Shown piece by piece: positions 44,009-56,924 of a stretch of DNA of 64,000 nt. The DNA is from Cephalotrichum gorgonifer (lineage: Eukaryota; Ascomycota; Sordariomycetes; Microascales; Microascaceae). Position numbers and translations under genes: made by a program. The stretch spans positions 1,776,723-1,840,722 of the forward strand of contig ONZQ02000007.1 of NCBI GenBank assembly GCA_900312665.1, given 5' to 3'. Positions within the stretch are counted from its first letter, which is position 1. Each line of letters starts with the position of its first letter. Under the pieces are notes generated by a model. It searched no databases. It was not told the DNA's origin and worked only from the letters and a program-made list of their open reading frames with translations.

Positions 44009-46566
44009 ATGGATTCTGCATCCCGCCGCGGCGACTCAGAGGATGCGGAGCCCTACGACACGGCCGCCGTAGCCGAATTGCTCAGGACGAAGCGCAAGCC
44101 CCGGACGGCGAAGTCGTGCTTCCCCTGCCGCCACCGGAAGGTCCGCTGCGATGGCCTAATGCCATGTTCAAACTGCGTCAGTCGGGACCATGTGTCCCTC
44201 TGTCGGATGGCCGGGGTGTCAGCCGTGAGGAAATCGTCGCCTCAGCCACGGGCGGCCCCGCCGAGGGACTCGAGGAGGGTGGAGAGTCCGGGGTTGTTGG
44301 TAGAGGGGAGTGTCGAGATGTCTAGGTATTCACTATTCCCTTGGTTCATGCTGCAGAAAAGGTGTGGCGATCCGGATAGTCTCCGGAGCTGGCTTTCATG
44401 AGCCGTGATATTCGGCTTTCGGCGCCGCTTGCTGCCTTTGAAAAGTTTCCCACGCTAATGTTCTTTACAATGATAGGATGTTAAATGGATCCGTGTCTAG
44501 TCCTGCCAGTGAGACTACCAAGGATCCGACCCGAGACAATACGGCGGTAGATGCGAACCATGTCCTGGGCGAACTCGAGAAGATCGAGAAACACATCGCA
44601 TCTCTCAAGTCAGACCTGCTCCTCACTGGGAGGACACCAACCAGCAACCCACACCTCTCTCCTACAGGTGCCAGTCATTCACAACACAGCAGTCTCGCCA
44701 AGACCACGGCGGAGTGGGCGGCACGCGTCCAAGACACAGCAATACCCGCAATCTTATCGGGCGGCCATGCCCTCGAGGGCGCAACAGGGGCGACTATCTT
44801 TCTCGGGAGCCGCTCCGATCCACCCTTGGTGCTTGGCTGTCGACCCGTTCCAGCACATGGTCATCCGGACCCCGACAACTCCGGCCCTGACCAGCTGGTG
44901 CCAAAGGCGTATCCGTTTGCCAGTCTTTGGTCCCAAGAGACCTCGCTATCGGATATTGCGAGAGTGTTACCGGACGACTCAGACATTTTACGGTGTGGAA
45001 GCTCCTGTTATACTGCATGAACTGACCCCTTGCGAGATTTCATCTCGTGAACTACCCCTTCTCGTGAGTACTAACGTCGTGACTAGGTATTGGGGCGTAT
45101 ACCAGTCGTGTGTTCACCCATTCTATCCCGCCCTTGTGACCTTTGAGGACTTCGGGAGCCAGCTACTTTCCTTCCTTGATCTGCGACTTTCGGGAAAAGG
45201 TGAGGCTGCTATACCCCCGGAGACCAAGCCTTCGTGGCTGGCACTCCTACTCAGCATTATTGCCTGCGGAGCCCAGTTCTCAACGGACCCAATTAAAGAG
45301 CGTGATCTACGCTCCAAGGTTTTCGGTATCGCTACCCATTCCTCCCTCCTTACGTGGCTCCACATTGGACTGTCGGGTACCAATGATGCCTTGCTAACCA
45401 CTTTTCGTTTCTCGGGCGATAGTGTGCTCATCTTTCCAGTGCCTACGCATGTCAAACTTCTTTGCCACCACAGATATGGACCACATCCAAGCTATGGCAC
45501 TGCTTGGCCATTGCCTTCGCAACAATCTCGACATGAATAGTGCATGGATCATCATGGGTTAGTCTGCCTCCTAACTCTCCCACCTCCTAGAGAATTATAC
45601 AATTTGGTGCGCTGACCTTCTGGACCATAAGGCTCGACAATACGCCTTGCACAGAGTATTGGGCTGCATATCGATCCGAGGACACGGTGCGCTTCATCGC
45701 CAGGGGCGGAGAGGACGAGTATTGAGAGCTACCGGGGATACCGCTTATGGTAAGAGATTCTCATGACCTGATACGGTGCCTGTGCCTGATGCCATCCATA
45801 CGTTTCGAGCTAAGCCATTCTTTTCGTCAGGTGGATGTTGCTCTGGCAAGATTGCTTCCTCACCACGACCTACGATCGCCCATTTTCCAACCCCTACATA
45901 TTAGGCAGGATTCCAGACGATACCTCACCCGGCGCGGGAAATTCCTTCGCCACCTCCGTACTCCTGCTTATCAAGACCTACATGGGCCGGTCAATGGACG
46001 AGATCACGTCGCCAGCCGAAGCTAACTCGATTGAGGGCCTCCTCGCGCACAAATGCCGGCTCGAGTCAGTCCTAGATAGGGCCCAACCGTTCCTCGTGGA
46101 CGAACGGCGCTGCACGACCCTCCAGGAACAACTACAGCGCGCCGCTCTACGCATACACGTCGGCTATCTCGTCTGCCGCGTCTACCGACTCTGTCTGGGC
46201 TGCGAAGATGCCGCGGCTGACCAGGTCCTGAGAGACACCCTCGCGACCGACTACCTGGCGAACGCTACACGGGTCGTACAGAGCTTCCTTGACATGCACC
46301 ATCTGCTCCCGGCGGGATGCCAGACCTGGGCCATTGTGCAAAACGTTGCGAGCTCAGCGATCCCGCTGAAGAGCCTCTCGTCGATCTCGTCGCTGCTGTT
46401 GGAGAAGCTGGTGAGCGAGTTCGAACCTTTGGTTCGACGGTTGATTAGTGTGCTTGAGGCCAAGGGCAAGGAGTGCGAATGGTATGATGCGGATACGAAT
46501 GTGAGGCAGTATGGACCGTGTTCTCGTGTAGCGAGGGCGTTGAGGGAGACGTACGGGGATATATAA
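44009..46566 (+). CDS. Zn2Cys6 fungal transcription factor
   Basis: Six exons (44009-44325, 44477-44992, 45087-45325, 45423-45557, 45632-45749, 45831-46566) give 686 residues in phase. Cys at 37, 40, 47, 53, 56 and 65 form the binuclear zinc cluster (CFPCRHRKVRCDGLMPC), with a basic patch KRKPRTAK before it. A linker/coiled segment (LGELEKIEKHIASLKSDLL) follows, and the fungal-specific TF domain begins near YWGVYQSCVHPFYP and contains the typical RGYRLWWMLLWQDCFLTTTYDRP. Start in good context (GCCATGG). It sits between a P450/methyltransferase pair and a convergent PDR transporter, so control of these neighbours is a reasonable inference. Confidence 0.88.
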
Positions 46567-46986
46567 GGCATGCGAGGACACGCGTCACTCCGTATGATAT
46601 CGAAGTCACTGAGAGCTCAACAAGTAGTGATACAGCATCAACTCACGGCAATACAGTCTTTGGCTAACATTTCCCGTTTACATCGGTTAATAAATCTGTT
46701 TGCTGGAGCATAAACAACTTCAACTATATTTATTCTATTAAACTCTATTTTCGAAAAAAAAAATCTCTCACAGAATCAGAAATGGTACGATAGTCTCACT
46801 CACACTTGCCACTCACACCTCACCTTAGTGGTTTTCACCAGCTTCCACTATCTTCATCCTATCAACATGCTCCTACACGTTCCACGCTCCTAGACAGTAT
46901 GACACACTGCTACAGGGCGACAAGAACCTACTCAAACAAAGGAAACCACCTAAAACGAAGGGAGTCGCCTAAAACAGGGGGCCGAA
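46567..46986. other. Convergent 3' region
   Basis: 420 bp shared by the 3' ends of the regulator (plus) and the ABC transporter (minus), AT-rich, no gene. Confidence 0.5.
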
Positions 46987-49900
46987 TCAATTCTTCTTCT
47001 TCCCGCGAGGCATCCGGACAGCCCAATACAGAGCCAAGGCCGCAAAGATGTTGACGACAATGTACACCATGCCGATCCCAAAGTCCCGCCACCGGTTGTC
47101 GAAGCTAGCATTGATCCCTGCCAAGAAGGTGTTCGTGTGCGCGAGGGGGCAGTATTGGCAGGCCGAAGTTGCGTCCGCGTTTAGAACCTGGCCATCGTTT
47201 GCCGAGGCGTAGGCCAGGAGGAACTGCCCACATGTCTGACCGTCGGGAGGGTTGACCGTGACGAGCTCGTTGGGCGTGCACGTCACGTCCGCGTTCGCCA
47301 GGCCCGTCGACATGATGGATGACACCCAGTAGGTGAACGGAGACACGCGGTACATGAAGATCCAGAAGCGAGGGAGGGTGGACGGCCCCGCCAAGACGCC
47401 GCAGAAGAGAAGACACATCATGAACAGGACGTTGGCGAGGTTGCCGCCCGCCTCGGCGGTGTCCACGAAGGAGATGCAGGCGTGGCCGAAGGTGGACGTG
47501 AAGACGAGGAACTGCCAGAAGAGGAGCCAGGTCAGACCGCCGCGCGAGACCTCGGCGTCCGTGATGGCGGCGTTGTTGTTGAACCCGACGGGGTAGTACA
47601 GGCAGACGAACATGATTACCGACAGGAGGGTATTCCAGGGGATCTCGGCGATCATTTGAGACAGCATGAAGACGATCCAGCTGTACGTCTTCGAGGGCCT
47701 CTCGCGCACCTCGTACAGGGACCGCTGGGTGACGAAGTAGGGCATCTGCTGCTGGACAAGCTGACCGAAGACGCTGAGGATCTGGAAGATGGCGAACATC
47801 TGGTTCTGCAGGCCCTGGATACTCAGGGGCGCGTTGAGGAAGACCAGGCCGATGAAGAGAGCGACACATGTCCCCAGGGAGAACTTGGAGTAGATGTACG
47901 ATGGGGTGCGGTAGAATTGCTGGAACACACGATAGGAGACAATGATGAGCTGGTCCCAGAGAGGCGCGGCGAACTCTTGATACGAGCTCTGGTCCTCAGC
48001 TACAACGGCGGAGGGGTTGTCGCGGAGGCGCTGGAGCTCGGCCTGCACTCCCTGGTACTCGGCGCTATCGCGCCACGTCTGGTGCCATTCGATCTCGCTG
48101 GTAGAACCAGGGGCGGCTCCGATGACCTCCAACATCCACTCGGCGGGGTTTTCTCCCGGAGGGCAAGGTGACGCTCCGTGTCGTTCGAAGTAGGAGCTCA
48201 GGGTGCGAGAGCCCTCGCCGATGTCGCCGAAATAGACGGTTCTCCCGCCCTTTGCAAGGAATAGCAGTCGATCGAAACGCTGGAAGAGCATAGCCGACGG
48301 CTGATGGATCGTACACAAGATAGACTGGCCAGCCTTGGATAGCTTCTCGAGAAGATCAAGAATAGCCCAAGATGTTTGAGAATCGAGTCCGGAGGTAGGC
48401 TCATCGACGAAGAGAAGGAGTGGTGGTTTCGCAGCTAGCTCGACGCCAATCGTAAGCCTCTTCCGTTGCTCAACGTTCAGGCCTTCGCCAAGAATTCCCA
48501 CAACAGCTTCGGAGTATTCCTGCATGTCTAGGAGCTTGATAACCTCGTCCACGTAGGCAATCTTTTCGGCTCTCGGGGTGCTGGCGGGTTGTCGAAGGAG
48601 AGCGCTGAATTCCAGCGCTTCACGAACGGTAGAGGTTTCGAGGTGGAGGTCTTGCTGCTGAACGTAGCCTGTTTTCCGTTGGAAGGACGCATCACGAATC
48701 CTCCCGTCGACTAACATGTCGCCAGTGATTACGCCCACGGAAATGCGATCAGCAAGGCAATCGAGAAGTGTCGTCTTCCCAGCGCCAGACACGCCCATCA
48801 GTGCCGTCAAGGTCCCCGGCTTAACCCAGCCGTCGACATGGTCTAGAATCCGTCGTGGTTCTCCCTTGATTTTGACGTCGTAGCACACGTTGCTCCAGTG
48901 GAACACACTGGTTGAGGCCTGAATGGCACCACCGTCGGCGTCTCGGCTGACTGGTTTCTTCTCGATGATTACATTCGCGTCAGCAGTCGACCCTTCGATG
49001 TCTCCTTTGCTAAAGGTCTGTGGCAAGTGGTTGCGTCGGAAAACGAGAACTTCGCCCTTGGACTTCTTAGCCGTAATGTACTCGGTGGCGAAGAAATATA
49101 CCAGATGGTTAAAGATGGTAAACGCGATGATGATGCCGACGTTCCTCCACTTGTGGCCAGGCGTGTAACTATACAGAGTCTTGATGTAGGCGCTCCCCTC
49201 AACGAACGACTGGCCCGCGACGGATCCGGCAGTGGTACAGACACGGTTATCGGAGGTGATGTTCTCGTAACCGGGGGAGCCTAGGCTAGGGACGAAGACG
49301 TTGCACTCAAACTGACGGCCGGTGAACTCGTTAATCATGAGAGCTTCGAAACCGTATGCCACCGGATCGAGGTAGTTTATCCAGCGACACCAGTCGAGCA
49401 TGTAGTCGACCGGGATGACGAAGCCTGTGAATATGACGAGGGCGAGAATGAGGACTGAGGCGGGGACCATGGCCTGGGACAAGGTACGCGAAAGGGCAGC
49501 GCTGCGGCAACATGGATCAGTTCGGGTTCTTGTTTTATCAGTTTCTCACGTCTTCCAACTTACATGGATCTGAAGATACCCGACATGGCTAACACCATCA
49601 AGAAGGATACCAAGAGGTAGAAGAAGAACGGACCCGGCTCCCGTCTGAGATTCGTCATGAAGTATAGGATAAGATTAGTCACGATGCTGTTGGTGATCTT
49701 GTACGGCATGTCGACCAGAATAGACGAGAACGCCTCGGCAGAAGAGTGATAGAACCCATAGCGTTGATGCTTCTCAACGATCGGCCTCTGCGAGTACTGC
49801 GTCAAGATCTCCAGAGCGCTGGAGAAGGCGTTGGTCAGGATGGCGACGAACAGAACCGCCCCGCGCTGGAAGAAGCTCGCTGTATTCGGCTGCATGTTGT

Positions 49901-51530
49901 AGAAGAGTGACGAGACGATGAGGATGCTGGCACAGTTGGCGAGGAGGGCGAATATGGTCATCCCTGGGGAGCCAATAAGTCGCCTCCAGCCGCGCCAGAG
50001 GCAGAGCCGGATTTGCTGGGGGTAGGAGAGGGTGAAGGGCGACTTCAGGCGCTGACCCTTGGCCTGGGTGAGTTGCTTGTGCGCGCGGAAGGCTTCGGCG
50101 TCAGGCCCGTTCACCGGGTGGCTGCGGTTGTATTCCTCGATCTCGGCCTGCACGACTTTGAAGTGCTCGCTGTTCTTCCACCGGGTGGCAAACTCATCCG
50201 GGGTCCTAGGGACGCGGGATTCCCATCCCGGGCGGACTACGCGCTCGGAGGGGGCAGTCATGGATGTCAGGAAGTCAGGTACGGTCTGACGAGCGGGACA
50301 GTCGAAGCCGAGTTCAACGAAATAGTTCTTGGCTGCATCTGTGGGGCCGAAGAATATCTGCCGCCCCTCATATAGGAGAAGAACCTTATCGAAGACGTCA
50401 TAAGCGCTCTGGGGGGCTTGATAGATCGAGACGGCAGAAGTCTGGCCGAAGAGGTCGGCCTGGAGCCGGAGGGTCTTGCAGAACTCAATGGCGTTCGCAG
50501 AATCTAGTCCCCTAGTAGAGTTATCCCAGCATTGAAGGGGGGCATTCGAGAGAGTAGCCTCCGCGATCGTCACTCGCTTTCTCTCGCCACCTGAGACACC
50601 TCGGATGTAGTTATCTCCAACTTGGGTGTTGACTGTGTGACTGATTCCGTACATGGCCATCACAACATCGCGGTAGTGGTTGGAGAACTGCTCGGGAGTG
50701 ACGTCGGCCGGTAGGACCCTCGGGAGACGAGCGCGCGCGGCAAACGTCAGAGTCTCCCCAACGGAGAGCATGGGGAAGTGGACGTCAACCTCGGCGGTAT
50801 AGATGGCCTCACCGCGATGGTGCGAATGGAACTCCTTCGGCCCGATTCCCTGGTAGTTGAAGGCGGTGGCCTCGTCCAGGTAGAGACCGTTCGTCTCGCC
50901 CGCGACGGACTTGAGGAAGGTCGTGCAACCGGCGCCAGGGGGGCCCAGGACAACAAGCATCTCTCCGGGCTTGACGACGCCGTCAAGGCCGCGGAGGATA
51001 TCGATGCGTCGCTTGCCCCCTGAGCTCGTGAAGAGACGGCGAGCCAGGTTCGGCACCTCGTTCCAGATGTTGCCGACGTCCTTCTGGTAGTCGGTGGCGG
51101 ACCCGAAGCCGAAAACATTCATGTTCTGGAAGGAGAACCCGGCGCGGCGGTAGCCGGAACCCTGGGCGGTGGTGAGGCTCGCGATGCTTCGAGCCCAGGC
51201 GCGGGCGCTGAACTTTTCGCTGGAGGGGTTGAGCGAGGAGTCGAGATTATTGCCGGCCATCACGCCCTGGAGATCACCGTGAGCATCGCCTAACGAACGC
51301 TCGGTCGTGTATCGACGCGCAAGTTGTTGCACCACGGAGTGTCGGCGTTCCATCTCGCTATCATCGTCGATGTCGTCGGATGACACGTTGGCCTGGCCCG
51401 CTTCTGGAGAGGTGATACTATCTTGGCCAGTCGGTCGGGTGGCATTGTTGCTTGCGGGCTCAAGGGGTGCGGTGCTTTCGACACGTGTATCCTCACTCCC
51501 CTCTCGGGAGTGTTCGCGGGCTCTCGACAT
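46987..51530 (-). CDS. PDR-type ABC transporter (full-size, NBD-TMD twice)
   Basis: Exons 51530-49564 and 49501-46987 with one 62-nt intron give 1493 residues; the junction restores FRSIAALSRTLSQAM. Layout: disordered acidic N-terminus, NBD1 (degenerate Walker A GPPGAGCTT at about 196-204, signature VSGGERKR, Walker B WDNSTRGLDS), six membrane segments, NBD2 (canonical GVSGAGKTT, Walker B FVDEPTSGLDS, atypical signature LNVEQRKR), six more segments. This asymmetry is the hallmark of fungal Pdr5/Cdr1 pumps. It should export drugs or metabolites at the plasma membrane. It ends 420 bp from the Zn2Cys6 gene, which may regulate it. Confidence 0.93.
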
Positions 51531-53269
51531 GGTGGCGGGTGGCTGTTGTCGTGACGGTGGACTAGCTTTAAGGAGAGCGTTAGGGATAATCCATGGTGGT
51601 TGGTATTTCTAGCTTGGAGACTGACAGAGACTTGCGGGGTGTGCGCCCTCAGCGCGAGTGACCGTGAGAATCGCAACTACCTACTCGAAACCTGAAAACC
51701 CTGAAAGAGAGGTAAGCAGCCGGATCAGCGGCTCAAAACAAAGCCTTGCTAGGCTAGGTGAACGAATATAAGGCGTGCCCAATGTCGCGTGAGCTGGCAA
51801 TCGGGACTAGAGGCCATTAGGTCCATATATTACCAGGGTGTACTAAGATAACAAGCATATGGCGTAATATATATGCTATGAGTTTGCGCTCCGGTGGACC
51901 CGGGTATGTTTTGATGGCCTCTACATCCAAAGTCGACGTGTGTCAACGAATACTCCACCCTGTCGGGGTGTGCTGAGGCGCAGGTACCCGATCAATACTA
52001 GTCCAAGATCTCCCGGCGTCTAGGAAGATCCCGTCGCGCATATGGCAAGGGCCAACACCCCGAAGATAAGGGCCTCTAGTGCACCAATGCTCCAGGATCC
52101 CGTCGGGCTAGTAAAACTCCCCGCGGCCTAGGTGTCGGGGTCCGGGACCCCGGATACCTGGAGAAGGATATGACAAACAGACGGACACCCGGTCTTTGGT
52201 CTGATTCGTGGAGGTGGGCTCGGGGTGATATTGGTGCCCGAAGCCCCTACAAATAAGGAAGTGAAACGAACGAGGTGGACGGCAGATCATGAGACCATTC
52301 AACACTCGAGAGTCATACAAGACCGAAGCTGCCCCCACAAAAGTAGAATTAGTCGTGGATGAATTATGCACCTGCGCGTGAATGGATGTTGTTCACCCTA
52401 GAGCCCTGCGCTATTGGCTGGAATGTTTCCGATGTCGTACCCACCATCCGGACAGGTGGATCCCAGCCAAGGCCCCACCCGGACATTCGGGGTCCGCCAG
52501 AGGCCGGGAAATTTTCCCAGACCTTAAAGGCGCCACTTCCTTTGCGTTCCTTGACAGTCCCCTTTCTCTCGTCCATCTCGATATTTCGAGATAAGCAATT
52601 ACTAAGCCTCCGCAACCCCAACCTCACCCCCTTACAACCCTCGCGATTTTCATACCTAAGCCAACCGGAAGTACCTTGCGTCTTCTATTATTCCTCAATC
52701 AATGAGGACTCTTCCTAGGCGTATCTATCACGAGGGAAAGTCATAGGGAAAGTTGAATGTTTACTTCCTCCAGTCACTTACTCTGATACAAAGACTAGTT
52801 ACATTCGCACCTGCTCGCTACCCACGGGCTCCGAGCTCCGCCATCTTAACCTTCAATCCCCTCTCAAGTACAGCCAATGCGTTATTCGTGAGAGCCCAAA
52901 GAAGCCCCCTCACAGATTCCCGCCATTCCAAGCCTCGCCGACAACTCGACCTTGTCCTGACTTCGACCATACGGAGTCCTGAAGCCCCTGAATCACGAGA
53001 CCACCCACGCCTCGAAAAGCGCTGATGAGATCACCGCACATCATGTAGGTGCAACCACACAATGACTCACACGAGGGCGCGGGGTTGTAATCGTAGTGAG
53101 GTGTACGGGCTCTACAGTTTAGGCTCCCAAAATGATAAATAATACTGGCGCCCATCAAAGCCCCCAAAGCCCGGAAGACCTCGGGCTGGCGACGTGTACT
53201 CTATCTTAGGTTAAATCTTTCGTACAGTAAACACATCCATAGCCGTCTTAAACTACATCCAGCCTGAAC
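51531..53269. other. Intergenic stretch upstream of the ABC transporter
   Basis: About 1.7 kb, no gene supported. It holds the transporter promoter, the palindrome at 52127-52161 and, at the right end, the promoter of the deaminase pseudogene. Confidence 0.5.
52127..52161. promoter_or_regulatory. Imperfect palindrome with CGG/CCG triplets
   Basis: Arms GGGGTCC and GGACCCC meet around one G at 52144 and extend imperfectly to about 17 nt each. CGG and CCG triplets, as bound by Zn2Cys6 proteins, lie in both arms. It is about 600 nt upstream of the ABC transporter start. A regulatory role is only an inference. Confidence 0.3.
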
Positions 53270-56050
53270 ATGGACGATTCCGGCCTAGCTAAGCTCCATG
53301 CTTATGCCAAGCTAGCCCATCTTCGTCGTGGCCGCCAGGTCGAGGAGCCAACAATATATGGTGCGCTCGACCTTGAAACATCCGCGTACGAAGGTGGGGT
53401 CAAGGAGGCAGACTCGATAGCGAATTGCATGCCAGGTGACATTGATCAAGACGGTCTGAGGCGCGAGTTTCTCGATCGTTCCTCCGAGTATTTGTCGGGA
53501 ACAAGAGGCGGAAGGCACGTTATAGCCACTCTAATGATATGTTGGCCGGATCGCGTCAAGATACTCGTGGCGAAGAACTCCGGATTCACAAATGCCGATC
53601 GCGAGCTTCTGAATAAGACCGAGACATCTCTAAGACAGATGGCTGCCACACCCGGTCACCCGACCCACATGGCCCCAATAGGTTCCCAGTTCGGGCTCGT
53701 CCTTCTGGACGAGTCTTCAGGGCTCTGGGCGACGCTACTTAGACACCAGAAGCCCAGACTAATCGAGTGCATCTCCGACCTCCAGCAAACCCTGAAGAAA
53801 CATTTCTCTGGGTATTTAGGCCCCAAGAGCTCGGATTCTGGCGAGGCGGCAGATGCAGCAACCCTGACTTCACACATCCGGAGTTTGGGTGGGTTGCTTG
53901 TGAATCGCAATCCCTCCGAGCTAGAGAAACAGAGCAACCTCGTCAACAAGGCATACACGATTCACCGACACCATAGCCGCGAGGACTTTGACACTCTGTC
54001 ACCAGAGGGCCACAAGCTCCGACGAGATATTGGATTATTAGGGCGCCTTCGCGAAGAGTTCAACGCCTTGGTTCGCGCTGCATGTCAGCTCCCCAAGTTC
54101 GACAACCTCAGCTTTGTATCGGTAGAACACAAGTCCAAGAGCAAACACAAAGTCAAGGAGTGGACATTAACTCAAGCGTTCCAGTCGCTAGGCCGTCGCC
54201 TAGACGACGACTAAGTGGAGATGATTATGGGGTCAAGCTCGTCGAAGAAGTGATGGACCAGGGATGTACTTCTTTCCCGATTGGCCAAATTAAGGTCTCC
54301 AACTTGGCAGGTTCATGCCGAGATCCAACTCATATTTCACCGGCTATGAAGCGATCATGAGGTGACCGGTGGAAGGATTGTCCGGTACGTCGGATGCAAT
54401 AAGTATAGCTGCCTCCTCTGTTCAAAATTCCTCCAGGCGTACGAGTCATTCGGCACTAGAGGATGCCATGGAAAGCTCTATAATGTCTGGACGGTGCCCA
54501 CTTGCGACACGCTAGGGTCCTCTCAAAAGCGGGCTATTGCGAAAGCCATTAATAGCTTGGTGCTGTCCCTGCGGAAAGATATGCTGGTTAGTGATCATTC
54601 CGGGCCTATCCACGAGACGAAAGAGTCCGCGATTGGTGAACCTTCTGTCGACATAGGCTCGCATGTGAGGGATACCACAGCGCACGCATACGCTGTGGCG
54701 CAATATTTGGAACGGCAGCATGCTGAGGTGTCATACTCGGTGGACAGAGGGTGAGTTACATAATGTACACCAAAAGGGGAAATATTTAACGTCACTCCTC
54801 GCCATTTAGCGCGTTGATCGATGCGCTGGGTGACACTATCGGGTCCGCCCATGAGCCCTGTGAAGCTAGCAACGCGAAGCCTAACGTTATGCCACAAGGG
54901 TGTACCACGTGCGCAGAGCTCACAACCAGGCAGTGCTCGTATTGCGGGATGGCCCGCCAGGTCACCGCGGCAGACTACCTGGAAGCCGATGTTATCTCGG
55001 ATACCATTCCGACGGACCCCAAAGTTCGAGAGAAATACTGGTTCGATAGATGCCAAGACCGCAATTCAGAGTCCCGTCTCTTAGGATTGTTTATCGGCCT
55101 TGAAAATAATCTTGATATACGCCGAGAAACATTGCATCAGTGGAAGGAGAGGGGAAATCTGGTTTTGGCTGCAAAGATCATTGAAGCATTTGAGTCCCTT
55201 CCAGAGAGATCCAGGGGGGTTACTTCCCGTGGTTCTTAAAGAACAAGGAATTCTTCGAACTTCCAGACGGATCGGATCACCTCAGAAACCACGCTCTGCA
55301 TCCCCGCACACCATCGTAACGAGGATGCAAGAGGCTGCGAAAATCTTTCTACCAGCAGAGGACCAAGACGTGCGCCCTGAGGACTTCCAACCACCCGCTA
55401 AAGTGATTTGCTTCCAGTTCTACAGCATGATCTACGAAGGAAGTTACCCTCCGCCCATAAACAGGTGCTCTGACGTGTGGTACTACTTCGGCTTCGTGGT
55501 CTGCGACAATGAGTACGAGGAGAGACGACTATGTGAGCTGTATAGCCGCGAGCTTTTCGGCCTGCTGAATCTTGAGGAGTATGGCCGAAATCTTGGCATA
55601 GGAACCCGGGTTTTCCACAATTGGCAGAAACATAATCTTTGCACCTTCGACTTCTGGAGATCGTGGGAGGCGGGAGGTCTTATTCCTACTTTCGAGCGAT
55701 ACAACCCGCGATTCGAGAAGGACTATCCCCATCCGGGATTTCCGATCCATCGTCTCCGCAATTTTCTCTCACATAAAGCCAGCGAGGAACGCCCGGCCAT
55801 TTGGCACCTTCGCCATTTCCTGGCGCTCAAGAATACCCCAGTCGTCGCGGCGACCGGGGAAATCGCGAGTGCTGCGAGAGAGTACGGATCTCACGAGGAC
55901 CTGGATAAAGTGACGGAAGGGGGGCTGAGGGAGTTCTACATCCAATTGGGACGGCGGGAGGAGCCGTGGAATGTTCAGCAGAAGAGGGAGGCGGGCAACT
56001 TACTGGCCTTCGCGACGAGGTTGCTTGCGACGATAAGCCCGAGAGTCTAG
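53270..56050 (+). pseudogene. Deaminase-family (OTT_1508-like) gene, disrupted
   Basis: One long reading frame from ATG 53270 is broken by in-frame stops at 54212 (TAA), 54251 (TGA) and 54347 (TGA), while protein-like sequence continues in the same frame past each. The domain core follows: HAEIQLIF and, after the third stop, GCNKYSCLLCSKFL with HGKLYNVWT, the HAE and CxxC zinc-site pattern of the fungal OTT_1508-like deaminases. An intron near 54752-54809 (GTGAGT..TTTAG) leads to a CTTCAELTTRQCSYC zinc-knuckle-like stretch. At 55213-55218 a G6 run shifts the frame, and another shift before 55320 leads into the last open part (to 56050), which has WYYFGFVVCDNEYEERRLCELY. The lesions are too many for a working gene unless editing or wrong assembly is involved. 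Confidence 0.7.
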
Positions 56051-56924
56051 CGTGTTTTATAGCGTCTAAATTAGGTAACATCCGAATCCTCTGTATGGTG
56101 TGGCGCCTCACAAAGGCTTGCGAGTTCAAAGCCGCTGAGTCGGTTAGTCAAGGAGACAGTGGTTACCCTATTTCATTGATAGCACGTCAGCAAGAAACTT
56201 CGATACAAGTTGCTACTGCCACCGCAACTTATTAACTATAATGTGTGGAGCAAGAGTCTATTGCTGGTGCTATTCCCTCGTGTCTGATGCTTTCTTCGCC
56301 CCGCGGCTCGCTTATCATGACATTCTGAGGCCCGGATCGTTGGACTTTGAATAAGTGACGTGGAGGGTGCAGGAATTCCATTCCGAGAGCCCTTGCTATT
56401 CAACTATACGGATACTGGTAAAACGTTAATCCGTACATCAACCAACCGCCTGGTGTATAATACTGTGTCGATACGGAGAAATTCGAGACTAGGTGGTACA
56501 CGCCAACATTTCAAATATGTAATAGGAAAGACTGAGGCACTTATGTTCATGACTGCGACTTTCGATGTAGCTCCATCTCTCTGTATCATCTTACAAAGTG
56601 ATTCCATCGTTCTTAGATCTCCTTAGACTGCCTTGTTCTGGTGGATGTATTGAGCTCCTTCTCACACGGCCTGGTCTATGCGAATTACATAATGCTAGAG
56701 CTGAGAGGACCAGATAGCAGATCATGATCAGGGAGGATTTGGCAACTTACTTCTTTTACAGCTACTTGCTTTTTACAAACAAAAAGTAGCGACTGCACGT
56801 CTCCGCAAAGAGTAGCAAACGGTTGCCATCACAGCAATTAAACAAGCGGGGTCAATTCCAGCGGGTTTGGCAACATCCTTACCTGATAACTGTATCTCTT
56901 CCCGTCCCACCTTCGTCTTTTCGA
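56051..56924. other. Intergenic stretch before the RNase H-like gene
   Basis: About 870 bp with no supported gene; AT-rich in places. The right end is the promoter and leader of the gene at 56925. Confidence 0.5.

Noticed and set aside
46987..51530. Degenerate Walker A (Cys for Lys) in the first ATP site of the ABC transporter
   Set aside because: This is the normal state of fungal PDR pumps, not a mutation.
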